A stretch of 64,000 bases of DNA from the NCBI GenBank assembly GCA_038851035.1, contig JAWCLH010000011.1, forward strand, positions 433 to 64,432. The letters run 5' to 3'. Numbering within the stretch: the first letter of the stretch is position 1; each line of letters begins with the position of its first letter. The translations under genes were made by a program, and so were the position numbers. Positions 26,056 to 34,946 of this stretch are shown here, in pieces. The stretch comes from Thermoplasmata archaeon. Lineage in GTDB: Archaea > Thermoplasmatota > DTKX01 > VGTL01. The notes under the pieces are model-generated. The model saw only the letters and a program-made list of their open reading frames with translations, did no database searches and was not told the DNA's origin.

Positions 26056-27990
26056 ATGAGCGCTCCCGGCGGCCTCTTCCCATACAAGCCAAGACCGATG
26101 CAGGAGGAGATGGTGGCGCTTATAAGTAGGGGCGTTTCGGAGAGAGGGTGCGTGGTGGTGGAGGCGGGATCCGGTGCGGGGAAGACCGTCTGCGCCCTCG
26201 CCGCCTGCCTTCAAAGCATTCTCTCAAGCGGGGGACGGTGCCTCTACCTGACCAGAACGAACTCCCAGCAGGTGCAGGTCTTCAGGGAACTCCGGGTAAT
26301 ATCCAAGAAGCAGAAGGTGCTCGGGCTCGGCATTCAGGGCCGCCACAGCACTTGCCTACTTATTGAAACGGAGAGGGAGTGGCGCAAAGCCCTGCCTGAG
26401 GAGCTCTCTCTTCTATGCAACGACCGGAAGGAGGCCGTGCGGAGCAAGCAGGGGCTGGGGTGTCCTTTTTATGAGAATCTCCTGGCCGAGGGCGTGGAGG
26501 GGCTTCTCTCCTGGGTCTCTAGCGCGCTGCCAACCGCGGAGGAGATGACCCGTCGTTGCAGGCAACTGGGCATCTGCCCTTACGAAGCCTCCAAACTACT
26601 CGCTAGAGTGGCGACCGTTGTGGTCGCGCCCTATGTCTATTTCCTGAGCCCATTCATTCGGGCCAGGCTGCTTGACTGGATGAACTGCCCGGTGGAGGAG
26701 CTCATCGTGGTCGTGGACGAGGCCCACAACCTGCCCGAGTTCGCGCGCCAGCTCCGTTCCACCACCCTGAGCCTGCAGACCCTGAAGAGAGCGGTGGAGG
26801 AGGCGGAGGCCCTCGGGGGGCTGCAGGTGCTCGATGATGTCCGAGTTCCCGAATTCTGCGCGAAGATAGAGGCGGTGATTCTCCAGCTCAGGGAGGAGTA
26901 TCTTATTGACGAGGACGGCCTTGTGCCCCCAGGGGCGGTGGAGGAAGAGCTGATGCACCATTTCAAATGGACTTCGAACAGACTCGAGGCTGCGATCGCC
27001 AGCATCGTTGCGCACGGAGAGGTCGTAAGGGAGAAGAGGAGGAAGGAAGGGCGGCTCCCCCGGTCGCATCTCCACTCGCTCGGTCATTTCCTTGCGATGT
27101 GGACGAGCGCAGAGAGCGACGTGTATGTCAAGCTGATCAGGGATGGGGAGGCCCCTCGCCTCGAAGCCTACTGCATGGACCCCTCGCTCGCCGCCGAGCC
27201 CCTTTCTAAATGCCGCGCGAGCATTCACATGTCGGGAACCCTCTCACCCCTCGAAGAGTACAGGGACTCTCTCGGCCTCGCACGGACCGCCTTAATGAGG
27301 AGCTTCGACACCGGCTTCCCACCGGAGCACAGACTTCTGGTCTGCGACCCGTCCGTGACGATGAAGTATGAGGAGAGGGTGATGGACGAGGGGATGTTCT
27401 CAACAATCCTCTCCAAGGTGGCTGAAATATGCAGAGCGACCCAACGAAACACGGCGGTTTTCTTCCCGTCCCACGACCTTCTCGAGAAGGCAATGGCCCT
27501 CGGGCTGGGGGACCAGATCGATAGGAAGCTCTTTGTGGAGGAGCGGGGTCTGGAGCAGCAGGAGCTCCTCGAGACCATCGACAGCTTCAAGAGAGAGGGC
27601 AGGAGGGGCGGTGAAGGAGGGGTACTGATGTCGGTAGTCGGCGGGAGGGTGAGCGAGGGAATCGATTTCCCGGATAGGGAGCTGGAGGTTGCCATCATCG
27701 TCGGAATACCCTATCCAAAGCCCACCGCCCGTCAGAGGGCCCTTCAGTACTTCTACGACCTCAGGTTTGGGAGGGGCTGGGATTACACAGTGCGGGCACC
27801 GACGGCCCGTAGGATGCTCCAGGCCATTGGCCGGCTGATAAGGAGCGAGAGGGACAGGGGCGTGGCGGTCATACTTGATAGGAGGGCTCTCCAGTTCGCC
27901 GAGTTCCTTCCGGGGCTCGTCACATCCGAGAACCCCGTTGAGGAAGTGATTCGGTTTTGGGGACAGAATTCGCCCATTTCTAGAGATTGA
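26056..27990 (+). CDS. XPD/Rad3-family DNA helicase with Fe-S cluster domain
   Basis: 644 residues, a superfamily 2 helicase acting 5' to 3' in DNA repair. Walker A is GSGAGKT near residue 40 and the Walker B DEAH box is VVVDEAHNLP near 223. Between them are cysteines in LLCNDRK, GLGCPF, TRRCRQ and GICPYE that fit the four-Cys Fe-S cluster of XPD. Motif V/VI sequences are GRVSEGIDFP and QAIGRLIRSERDRG. ATG 26056 is preferred over the TTG at 26053. No TFIIH-like partners lie nearby. Confidence 0.93.
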   Translation: MSAPGGLFPYKPRPMQEEMVALISRGVSERGCVVVEAGSGAGKTVCALAACLQSILSSGGRCLYLTRTNSQQVQVFRELRVISKKQKVLGLGIQGRHSTCLLIETEREWRKALPEELSLLCNDRKEAVRSKQGLGCPFYENLLAEGVEGLLSWVSSALPTAEEMTRRCRQLGICPYEASKLLARVATVVVAPYVYFLSPFIRARLLDWMNCPVEELIVVVDEAHNLPEFARQLRSTTLSLQTLKRAVEEAEALGGLQVLDDVRVPEFCAKIEAVILQLREEYLIDEDGLVPPGAVEEELMHHFKWTSNRLEAAIASIVAHGEVVREKRRKEGRLPRSHLHSLGHFLAMWTSAESDVYVKLIRDGEAPRLEAYCMDPSLAAEPLSKCRASIHMSGTLSPLEEYRDSLGLARTALMRSFDTGFPPEHRLLVCDPSVTMKYEERVMDEGMFSTILSKVAEICRATQRNTAVFFPSHDLLEKAMALGLGDQIDRKLFVEERGLEQQELLETIDSFKREGRRGGEGGVLMSVVGGRVSEGIDFPDRELEVAIIVGIPYPKPTARQRALQYFYDLRFGRGWDYTVRAPTARRMLQAIGRLIRSERDRGVAVILDRRALQFAEFLPGLVTSENPVEEVIRFWGQNSPISRD

Positions 27991-28047
27991 TTATACTCCC
28001 CTTAAGCCCAGTCATCCTGGCACGAGGCGCGGGGATGGCCAATAAAG

Positions 28048-29007
28048 TCATCTCCACCTCGGGTCCTCCGCCCTGTACCTAGTGGAGAGCTGCTTCCGGG
28101 CGAGCCTCCACTCGCTGTCCCTCTCACGCGCTTCCTGACTGGATTTTTCGATCATCTCGATGAGCTCTCTCGCCTTTCCGGCGTACTTGGAGCTCGGGTC
28201 AAGCGCCAGGGCATTCTTCGCATAGTAGAGAGCGTAGGAGTAGTTGCCGCTCCCGTAGCAGATCGATGCCTTGCCGAGCATTCTTTGAATGCTGTAGGCC
28301 TTTTCATAACAGTTGATGCAGAGCGGGAAATCGAATTTGTAGTCGTAAAACACGTCGGATTTCATGTGCCCGAGTTCGTACTTTCCACAGATGGTGCAGT
28401 TCATCTTTCCGCAACCTGTGCATATCAAAAGGTGGTTTCTCTCTGAAAGAGGTGCGCCGCAGGAAGGACATACGGTGCCACCTGCACTCTTCCCTCCTGC
28501 ATCCCTCGCCGGGATAGGGGTTCGCCCGGGCTTCTGGGGAACCGCCTCTGGAGCGGTAGCGGTCTCAGCCCCTTCCTTGTTCTCCACCGCCAGCGCGCTC
28601 TCCTCCCTCGAAGGAGCGGTCTCCGTCTCAACGCCTTTCGCGGCCTCCCCGGAAACGACCTGCGGCCCCCTCTCGACCCCTTCTCTTATCACGCGGAGCT
28701 TCGCAATGAGGTCCTTTGCAGACACGCGTCTTGGAAGGGGTGGGAGGGCAGCTCTGGCCTCCGGGGTTTCGGGCTTCACGAAGGACCGCCGGGTCTGGAG
28801 CTGCTGGGGAATCTCCCTCTGGACGGTTCCATAGGACTCGACCGGTGCGTAATAGACGGTCTTGGTTCCCTCTACTCTCCTCTCCACGAACGGCGGTGTT
28901 CGGAACGCCGGGCCCTCACGGAGCGCGTTTCTCTCATAAAGGTAGTCGGCGATCAGAGATTCAGCACGGCTCTTTCTTTCATTTTCCGGGCTTTTCTGAC
29001 CTTCCAC
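28048..29007 (-). CDS. Zinc-finger and TPR-like protein of unknown function
   Basis: 319 residues in three parts. Residues 1-165 are polar, Pro/Glu/Ala-rich and probably disordered. Residues 175-240 hold eight cysteines in CPSC, CTGC, CTIC and CINC pairs, enough for two zinc sites of RING or treble-clef type. Residues 245-300 form a TPR-like helical pair (YGSGNYSYALYYAKNALALDPSS). The start is GTG preceded by gcgaggggtg. I do not recognise the family. A role as a cytoplasmic adaptor is only a guess. It is convergent with the helicase gene. Confidence 0.7.
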   Translation of the reverse strand: MEGQKSPENERKSRAESLIADYLYERNALREGPAFRTPPFVERRVEGTKTVYYAPVESYGTVQREIPQQLQTRRSFVKPETPEARAALPPLPRRVSAKDLIAKLRVIREGVERGPQVVSGEAAKGVETETAPSREESALAVENKEGAETATAPEAVPQKPGRTPIPARDAGGKSAGGTVCPSCGAPLSERNHLLICTGCGKMNCTICGKYELGHMKSDVFYDYKFDFPLCINCYEKAYSIQRMLGKASICYGSGNYSYALYYAKNALALDPSSKYAGKARELIEMIEKSSQEARERDSEWRLARKQLSTRYRAEDPRWR

Positions 29008-29130
29008 CAGCGCACCCCTCGCTCAGCCCTCCGTTGAATGCACATGAATGGTAATAATCCTGTCGCTGGCTCCCGACCTCTTCCCACCCACCAAATCCTT
29101 TAAAAGGTGGGACCCTACTTAAGGTCTGGG

Positions 29131-29358
29131 ATGGGTATGAAGACATACCTGACGGTAACCTTCAACAGCGAGGGGGCGAAGCCATCCGAGATTGTTGACC
29201 GACTGTGCTCGATCGGTTTTCGGCCGACGCAAGGGACGTACGACTTCATTTACGAGTGGGACAAGAAGGCGACAGTGAAGGACGCAATCTGGTTCGGGGA
29301 TAAAATCCACTCTGCTCTCAAGGGCTACAATGTGATGTTCAAGCTGGAGACCATCTGA
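29131..29358 (+). CDS. Small conserved-looking protein, unknown
   Basis: 75 residues beginning MGMKTYLTVTFNSEGA; ATG 29137 is an alternative start. The alternation of strands and helices (TYLTVTF, PSEIVDRLCSIGF, YDFIYEW, GDKIHSALKG, VMFKLETI) suggests a ferredoxin-like beta-alpha-beta-beta-alpha-beta fold. No Cys or catalytic motif is visible. A TATA-like tcctttaaaagg about 31 bases upstream predicts a very short leader. tRNA-Gly follows after 68 bases with no obvious TATA of its own and may share the transcript. Confidence 0.6.
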   Translation: MGMKTYLTVTFNSEGAKPSEIVDRLCSIGFRPTQGTYDFIYEWDKKATVKDAIWFGDKIHSALKGYNVMFKLETI

Positions 29359-29426
29359 GAGAATGGTATGCGCTACCGGCGCCCGGAAACTGATGAGGGG
29401 GGCCGGGGCGCTCATCTCCGGAGGGC

Positions 29427-29498
29427 GCGGTTGTAGTCTAGTGGTTAGGACTGGAGCTTCCCAAGCTTCAAACCGGGGTTCGAATCCCCGCAACCGCA
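29427..29498 (+). tRNA. tRNA-Gly (CCC)
   Basis: 72 bases, with no encoded CCA. Acceptor stem GCGGTTG/CAACCGC with discriminator A, anticodon stem GGAGC/GCTTC and loop TTCCCAA (anticodon CCC), and T stem CGGGG/CCCCG with loop TTCGAAT. It lies 17 bases before the GGPP synthase start at 29516. Its last base is also the A of an in-frame ATG at 29498. Confidence 0.95.
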
Positions 29499-29515
29499 TG
29501 GGACCAGGTCAGCAG

Positions 29516-30682
29516 ATGGAGCTGGACGAAGATTTCGTGACTCGCTTCACGGCGGAGAAGTGGCCGCTCGTCCGAAGGGAAATAGAGCGCGTGCTGCCGC
29601 GCACCGGGCCATTCTCGCGGTGGCTGAATGAGCCCGCTTGGTACCACATCGGAGACGACTGCATAGACCCTGTGACGAAAAGAGGCCCCAAGCGCTCCCG
29701 GCCTATGCTCTGCCTTATGGCCGCGGAGTGTCTCGGAGTCCCGCTGAGAGACGCGCTCCCATTCGCCGCTGCTACAGAAATCACCCACAGCTATCTGATA
29801 TGCCACGACGACCTGATGGACGGGGATACCTCGCGCCGGGACAGGCCAGCGGTATGGGTGAGGTACGGAGAGGCAGGTGAGAAAAGGAGGGGTGAGTACC
29901 TCCGCAGGGTCATGCGCGGTCTACGACCCGGGGACCGGGGCATCGCCAACGGAATCAACCTCGGCGACTACATGATGGCTAAGGCCTACGAGGTCATCAC
30001 CACATCGCACCTTCCGGTCGAGAAGAAGCTTGCCCTCTGCGAAGTCCTCACCCTAACGCTCGTAAAGACGGGCGAGGGGCAGGCGCTGGACATCAACCTG
30101 AGGGCGGACGCGGGTTTCACCGTGGAGAAGTACCGGGAGCTTGCCACCCTGAAGACCGGGTACTACCTAATATTTGGCGTGGTCGGGGCAGCTATACTAG
30201 CGGGGCTGGGGGAGCGAGCGGTTTCCGACCTCTGGAGGCTCGGGGGTAATGTGGGCGTGGCATTCCAGATTCTGGACGACGTCATAGACCTGACCACCGG
30301 CAAGGGCCGGATGGGCCGGGACGGAAAACCGGAGATCGGTAATGACATCAGGGAGGGCAAGCCGAGCGCCCTCTTTGCCCGCGCCCTCGAGGTCTGCGGG
30401 CCTAGGGAGAGGGAGGAGCTCCTGGCGATTTTTAAAAAGCCACGCGAACGCACAACGAAGAGGGACATAGAGAGGGTCATCAGTATCTACAGGAAGAACG
30501 GCGTGGTGGACTGGGAGCCTGGCGGCAGAACTCGAAGGGTCAGGGGCTGGGCCGTGGACGAGGCGGAGAGGCTCCTGAGGGAGGCGCTAGCAATCGTGGA
30601 CGGAATGGAAGGCCTCGGGAACTCCGAGCAGGCAGAGCGCTTCAGGGCGCTGATGAGGTTCATGGCGAGGAGGGAGAGCTAG
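29516..30682 (+). CDS. idsA: Geranylgeranyl (polyprenyl) diphosphate synthase
   Basis: 388 residues of the trans-prenyltransferase family, which condenses IPP with allylic diphosphates to make the C20 chain of archaeal lipids. The first Asp-rich motif is CHDDLMDGDTSRRDRP and the second FQILDDVIDLTTG; GQALDIN and LKTGYY motifs are present. The start is set at ATG 29516, because an earlier ATG at 29498 uses the 3' base of tRNA-Gly and would be lost on tRNA processing. The frame is open through the tRNA but that part is not coding. Lipid genes for the next steps lie at 35974-37601. Confidence 0.93.
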   Translation: MELDEDFVTRFTAEKWPLVRREIERVLPRTGPFSRWLNEPAWYHIGDDCIDPVTKRGPKRSRPMLCLMAAECLGVPLRDALPFAAATEITHSYLICHDDLMDGDTSRRDRPAVWVRYGEAGEKRRGEYLRRVMRGLRPGDRGIANGINLGDYMMAKAYEVITTSHLPVEKKLALCEVLTLTLVKTGEGQALDINLRADAGFTVEKYRELATLKTGYYLIFGVVGAAILAGLGERAVSDLWRLGGNVGVAFQILDDVIDLTTGKGRMGRDGKPEIGNDIREGKPSALFARALEVCGPREREELLAIFKKPRERTTKRDIERVISIYRKNGVVDWEPGGRTRRVRGWAVDEAERLLREALAIVDGMEGLGNSEQAERFRALMRFMARRES

Positions 30683-31365
30683 CCGTCGCCGGATTATTGG
30701 TTCCGTTATTGCCTATTTCCTGATTATTCTAACACGGCTTTTAGTAGCAAATGTTGCCACGGACTCTACTGGTTATGCCTAACCCGCCAAGAGGAAACAG
30801 CGAGGCTCTCAACGCGGCTGCCCGCTAGCGCCTCAGCGCCGTGCTTGTCAACGAAAACCCGAGGCCGTCCATGGGGAAGCGGGGGCCCTGCTACCCACAC
30901 CTGCACTGGAGGTAAATCGGTAGCTCGGCTTTCTCCCCGCCGGTCTGTTTCGCCCATTGGAGGTGATAGTCCATTGTATCCCGACCGCAAACCGGGCGGA
31001 AGGGGCACTACCCTATTTCATTATGTTTTTTCGGTTGGGCAAAAATCAGGAAGCCAACCACTCCTCCGACCTCTGAGGAGAGGTAGAATGGAGGGGTGCC
31101 TTCCATCCCTCCTAAATACAATGGGATAAACAGTGATGCGAAAAAAAATCGCTCCGGCCCCCGCGCCGACCTTCAAGGCCAGGCCTTTTCCATCGACGTA
31201 TTTTTTTCTTGCATTCGGGGCAGAGCGGGGTCTGAGCAGAGACCTTTGTGGATTCGGTGTAGGTGAATAGAATCAACGGCACGACCCCGCTATGCTCATC
31301 TTGGATGGTTATGGATTGGGAACCACATATTAAAATACCCCATTATCATTTTACCGTCAATCCGC
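30683..31365. other. Intergenic stretch with many stable hairpins, no confident gene
   Basis: No convincing protein gene of normal length is present. The sequence contains several clean stems: GGTTA/TAACC (30771-30784), an extended hairpin at 30852-30952 whose arms include CGAAA/TTTCG, GGCCG/CGGTC, GGGGAAGC/GCTTTCTCCCC, GCTACC/GGTAGC and ACCT/AGGT, and ACCTCT/AGAGGT near 31070-31085. T-runs follow at 31199-31205. This looks like a structured RNA region on the plus strand, but I could not match it to RNase P, SRP or any other known family. A 56-codon minus-strand frame at 31112-31282 contains one CPEC motif. Confidence 0.4.
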
Positions 31366-31440
31366 GGGCCCATAGCTTAGACTGGCTGGAGCGCCCGGCT
31401 GATAACCGGGCGGTCGAGAGTTCAAATCTCTCTGGGCCCA
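31366..31440 (+). tRNA. tRNA-Ile (GAT)
   Basis: 75 bases. Acceptor stem GGGCCCA/TGGGCCC with discriminator A, anticodon stem CCCGG/CCGGG and loop CTGATAA (anticodon GAT), and T stem GAGAG/CTCTC with loop TTCAAAT. A TATA-like attaaaatacc lies about 33 bases upstream. No intron is evident. Confidence 0.95.
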
Positions 31441-31595
31441 TATGCCTCCGGAGAGGGCATGCGGCCGGAGGCCGCTCTTATTCGCCGGGCCTCCGGAAAA
31501 AAGGCCGGCCCAAATCCCGCGAACACAGCACTTGGCGCTAGCACCATAATTTCATAATAGGAGACCCTAATTATCCCCGGGAGCGGCGGTGGGGG

Positions 31596-32546
31596 ATGGA
31601 ACCCACGCAGTCAGGCACAAGACCCGTCAGGGTGGCGCTGGCGGCGAACCTCGGGATATTCGTGGTGAAGGCGGTATCGGCCTGGCTAACAGGGAGCGCA
31701 GTGCTCTTCTCCGAGACCCTGCACAGCCTTGCCGACTCGACGAATAGCATCTTCCTGATGACCGGTCTCTACCTAGCTAGCCGCCCGCCGGACCGCGAAC
31801 ACCCCTTCGGCTACGGGAAAGAGGTGTTCTTTTGGTCCTTCGTGGCGGCGATGTTCATGCTCGGCGTCATATCCGTGAGCTCGATATACAGAGGCTACGA
31901 GCAGATAGCCAATACACAAGATATTAAGCACATCGAATTCGCTATTGCGAGTCTTGTCGCGGCGGCCGCGCTCGAGTGCGTGGCGGTGGCCTATGCCGTC
32001 CAGGGCCTGACGAAGTGCGCCAGCGAGACCACGGGGATACGCATGAGAAACCCATTCAAGGCTTTTTTCAACGTCCACGAACCAACGCTCAAGCTGATAT
32101 TCGTTGAGGATTTCACCGCCTTGCTCGGCGTCTGCATAGCGCTCGGTGCGATTGCCACAGTTCATGGGTCCGGCCTCAACTATATTGATGGCTACGCCGC
32201 AGTGGTGATTGGTGTCACGCTCGGCGTGTTTGCGATTTTTCTCGCGCGCGAGAATAGGGAGAAGCTCATCGGGAGCGCCGCGGACGAGGGGACTGAGAAG
32301 AGAATCGCCGCGCTGGCGAAGATGGAGCAGGGGATACGGGATGTCCTGAGCGTTAAGACGATGTTCATGGGCGCCAACCGCATCATCGTTCATCTATGGG
32401 TGGAGCTGGACCCCGACATTCCCCTCGAACGGCTCGACGACCTGATGATGAGGGTGGAGACGAGAATTAAAAGGAACATTCCGGGGGTTATTGACTGCTT
32501 CATAGAGCCCGTCGCGGACATGGACGAGCTGAGGGATGAGGTCTAG
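31596..32546 (+). CDS. Cation diffusion facilitator (CDF) metal transporter
   Basis: 316 residues with about six membrane helices, exporting Zn2+ or a similar divalent cation in exchange for protons. Transport-site motif HSLADSTNS in helix 2 and HPFGYGKE between helices 2 and 3 are typical. VEDFTALLG in helix 5 is close to the second half-site. The C-terminal cytoplasmic ferredoxin-like domain (VLSVKTMFMG, RIIVHLWVELD) is intact. It converges on the antiporter gene and the two TAG stops share one CTAG (32543-32546). Confidence 0.9.
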   Translation: MEPTQSGTRPVRVALAANLGIFVVKAVSAWLTGSAVLFSETLHSLADSTNSIFLMTGLYLASRPPDREHPFGYGKEVFFWSFVAAMFMLGVISVSSIYRGYEQIANTQDIKHIEFAIASLVAAAALECVAVAYAVQGLTKCASETTGIRMRNPFKAFFNVHEPTLKLIFVEDFTALLGVCIALGAIATVHGSGLNYIDGYAAVVIGVTLGVFAIFLARENREKLIGSAADEGTEKRIAALAKMEQGIRDVLSVKTMFMGANRIIVHLWVELDPDIPLERLDDLMMRVETRIKRNIPGVIDCFIEPVADMDELRDEV

Positions 32547-34432
32547 ACCCCTCGACCCCCCCTCCCTTCCGGGTTCCTCGGGCTCAAGGAGCCCCCGTGG
32601 GCCTCTCTTGAGAAGGCTCTGCGCTTTTTCAAATGCCCGGGCGACCTCATCGGCGGAGTGGCCCTGATGCGTACCTTTTTCGGAGAGAATGGCGACGCCC
32701 CCCTGATGGGCTCGGGAATTCCGTGCCGTAGGATGTGCTCTTTATCGAGGGGGGGCCTGATCGGGAGGGACCGGTGAATTCTAACCATTTCCGTGAAAAT
32801 TGCGAGAAGAATTCCCAGGTCAACCAGCAGAACTACCATCCAGCTAACTCCCCACAGGGCCGCGGGAGGGAGAACGAGTGAGAGGAGTAGCGCTATTGTA
32901 CTTGTGACAAACCGATGAATTCTTTCGCGATTCGGGGGGAGGATTATGACCTCTGGAAGCTCGATGGACTTGGTGTAGGGGCGGAGGACACCGGAGAGAC
33001 TCGTCCCAACGATGAGCAGGAGCGCGAGTGCCGAGAGCGACGATATCCAGTGTTGCCATCCGGTGGTGACGAGGGCTGCGCATACGGAGGCACCATACCC
33101 CCCAATCAGGGCAATGCACCTCTTCTCTTCGAAGTTCGGTGAGAAACCGGGGGCCAGAACGATTCCTCTCAGCACGCGTGAAATCAGGTCACCGCCGGTC
33201 CGAAGGGAGGAAGGGACCGCGCGCGCGAGATCATCCGAGAGCCTTGTCGACATCCTCATCATCGCGGGGGTTAGGGCGCTCATGACGAAGCAGAAGCCGC
33301 CCGTGAACGGGCTAATCTCCCTCGCCTTGCTCAACACCGGTTGACCCGTCTGGGGGTTCTGGAGCCCGCTCCCCACAGATGCGAAGAGCACGGCGTCCTC
33401 GCCCCTACCGAGGAAGCCGGAGCCGATCGAGACCGCCGCACGTCTCGTGAATCCCAAGAGATAGGCGAGCGCACCCAGCACGATGACCTCGTTGACGACC
33501 ACAACCGGGACGACCAGCGCCACCATCGGCGCCACCCTGATGAACACACCCGGCTCGACAAGCATTCCGAAACTCACGAAGAATATCGCAACGAAGGCAT
33601 CCTTCATCGAGAGCATCTGCGTGGCGAGCTTGTCCCTGAGGCTTGTCTCCGCAAACGCCATCCCCACGAGAAAGGCCCCAATCGCGGGAGGTATCCCCAG
33701 ATAGTCTGCGAAGGCGGACGAGAGGAAAACCACGCTCAGGGAGAAGAGTATGAAAAGCTCGTTGCTCTGTATCTTCTCGAAGTAGTGGAAGACTCCGGGG
33801 GCGATGAAGAGGGCGAGGATGAAGAAGAATGAGTAGATTATCACAACTCCAGCCCCCATCGCCGCGATCTGGTTTGGAGAGAGAACGTCCCCGAGCACGA
33901 AGGCCGAAGCGAAAGTCAAGAGCAGGATAGAGATGAAGTCCTCCACTATCATCGTGCCGAAGAGGTAGTTGTACTCCTTCTTGTAGAGCCTCTTTTCCTC
34001 GTCAGCTGACTTGGCCGCCACCGCCACGCTGCTCATGGCGACGATCGCCGCTAGGAAGAGCGTGTCGTGAAGTGGCCAGCCAAACAGGGCTCCGATAATA
34101 AATCCCGTGAATATATTCATCAGGACGTCCGAGACCGATAGAACCAACGCGGGTTTCCAGGTGTTCTTCAGATTGCTGGGCGAGAAGCCAAGACCAGTGA
34201 AAAAAAGGAGGAACATGAGGCCAAGGCCTGAAATCTGTCTAATGAAATCTTGGTTGGCGATCAGGCCGTGATAGTCCAGTCCCGCTATGCTGATATGAAT
34301 TCTCGGCCCGATCAGGACCCCCACGATGATGTATCCGATTATCGCCGACTGGCGAAAGCGCCCTGCTATGTAAGCGCCCACGAAGGCGAGAAGGATTATT
34401 ATGCCAATCTCAAAAAAAAAGCTCGCGGCCAA
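32543..34432 (-). CDS. CPA2-family monovalent cation:proton antiporter (KhtU/KefB-like)
   Basis: 629 residues. The N-terminal 390 form about 12 membrane helices with family motifs GYIIVGVLIGP, FFTGLGF, AIVAMSSVAVA and IVEDFISILL. Residues after about 470 include two more hydrophobic segments and a basic Pro/Arg-rich cytoplasmic tail instead of a TrkA-N domain. The regulatory domain is on the separate gene upstream, which ends 13 bases before the TTG start; GGTGGAAC precedes that TTG. Likely K+/H+ or Na+/H+ antiport in pH and ion balance. Confidence 0.88.
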   Translation of the reverse strand: MAASFFFEIGIIILLAFVGAYIAGRFRQSAIIGYIIVGVLIGPRIHISIAGLDYHGLIANQDFIRQISGLGLMFLLFFTGLGFSPSNLKNTWKPALVLSVSDVLMNIFTGFIIGALFGWPLHDTLFLAAIVAMSSVAVAAKSADEEKRLYKKEYNYLFGTMIVEDFISILLLTFASAFVLGDVLSPNQIAAMGAGVVIIYSFFFILALFIAPGVFHYFEKIQSNELFILFSLSVVFLSSAFADYLGIPPAIGAFLVGMAFAETSLRDKLATQMLSMKDAFVAIFFVSFGMLVEPGVFIRVAPMVALVVPVVVVNEVIVLGALAYLLGFTRRAAVSIGSGFLGRGEDAVLFASVGSGLQNPQTGQPVLSKAREISPFTGGFCFVMSALTPAMMRMSTRLSDDLARAVPSSLRTGGDLISRVLRGIVLAPGFSPNFEEKRCIALIGGYGASVCAALVTTGWQHWISSLSALALLLIVGTSLSGVLRPYTKSIELPEVIILPPNRERIHRFVTSTIALLLSLVLPPAALWGVSWMVVLLVDLGILLAIFTEMVRIHRSLPIRPPLDKEHILRHGIPEPIRGASPFSPKKVRIRATPPMRSPGHLKKRRAFSREAHGGSLSPRNPEGRGGRGV

Positions 34433-34445
34433 GTTCCACCGCCCC

Positions 34446-34946
34446 TCAACCCCTCCCGAGCAGGGTCTCGACCTTCTTCAGCTCTTCCGCGGTCCCCATG
34501 ACAATCAGCACATCCCCGCCATCCACTCGGGTGCCGGCGGAGGGGTTGGGGACTATCCGGTCGCCCCTCTGCACCGCCAGGACGGAGGCTCCAGTCTGCC
34601 TGCGGAGGTCCAGCTCGCCGAGAGTTTTCCCCACAGCGGGGCCACTTGATGGCACCCTGACGAGCTCAATCTGTGTCGTGGGGGCGAGAGCCGAACGAAG
34701 CAGGTCAATTGGAGCCGGCTTGAAGAAGGTGTCCCCAAGGATCGCGCTCAGCCGACGTGACTCCTCGTCCGTCAGGCTGAAGACGTGAGCCGAATCCTCA
34801 TCCTCCGAGTCTTTAAAGTAGTAGATATCCCTCCGACCGTCGAGATGAGCAATCACAGTTATTGTGTAGCCGGCGACCGTGGTCAGAGTGAACTTCTTTC
34901 CGATGCCAGGGAGGTCGATTTCTATTATTTCGGCCACACTCCCCAC
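34446..34946 (-). CDS. KhtT-like regulatory subunit with TrkA-C domain
   Basis: 166 residues. The N-terminal half (IIEIDLPGIGKKFTLTT, VIAHLDGRRDIYYF) matches the KhtT/YhaT type, and the C-terminal half is a TrkA-C (RCK_C) domain with GKTLGELDLRRQTGASVLAV and RVDGGDVLIVMGT. It should bind a nucleotide or ion ligand and gate the antiporter encoded immediately downstream. The start is a GTG at 34946 or 34937. It is the first gene of a two-gene operon. Confidence 0.9.
   Translation of the reverse strand: MGSVAEIIEIDLPGIGKKFTLTTVAGYTITVIAHLDGRRDIYYFKDSEDEDSAHVFSLTDEESRRLSAILGDTFFKPAPIDLLRSALAPTTQIELVRVPSSGPAVGKTLGELDLRRQTGASVLAVQRGDRIVPNPSAGTRVDGGDVLIVMGTAEELKKVETLLGRG

Noticed and set aside
29363-29515. 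N-terminal extension of the GGPP synthase frame
   Set aside because: The extension is the tRNA-Gly gene read as protein.
30845-31129. A 94-residue frame in the hairpin-rich spacer
   Set aside because: Composition and lack of a ribosome-binding site or domain argue against coding; the hairpins explain the sequence better.
30735-31130. Assignment of the structured spacer as RNase P or SRP RNA
   Set aside because: The conserved cores (for example GAGGAAAGTC of RNase P or the GGAAG-AGCA region of SRP helix 8) were not found on either strand.
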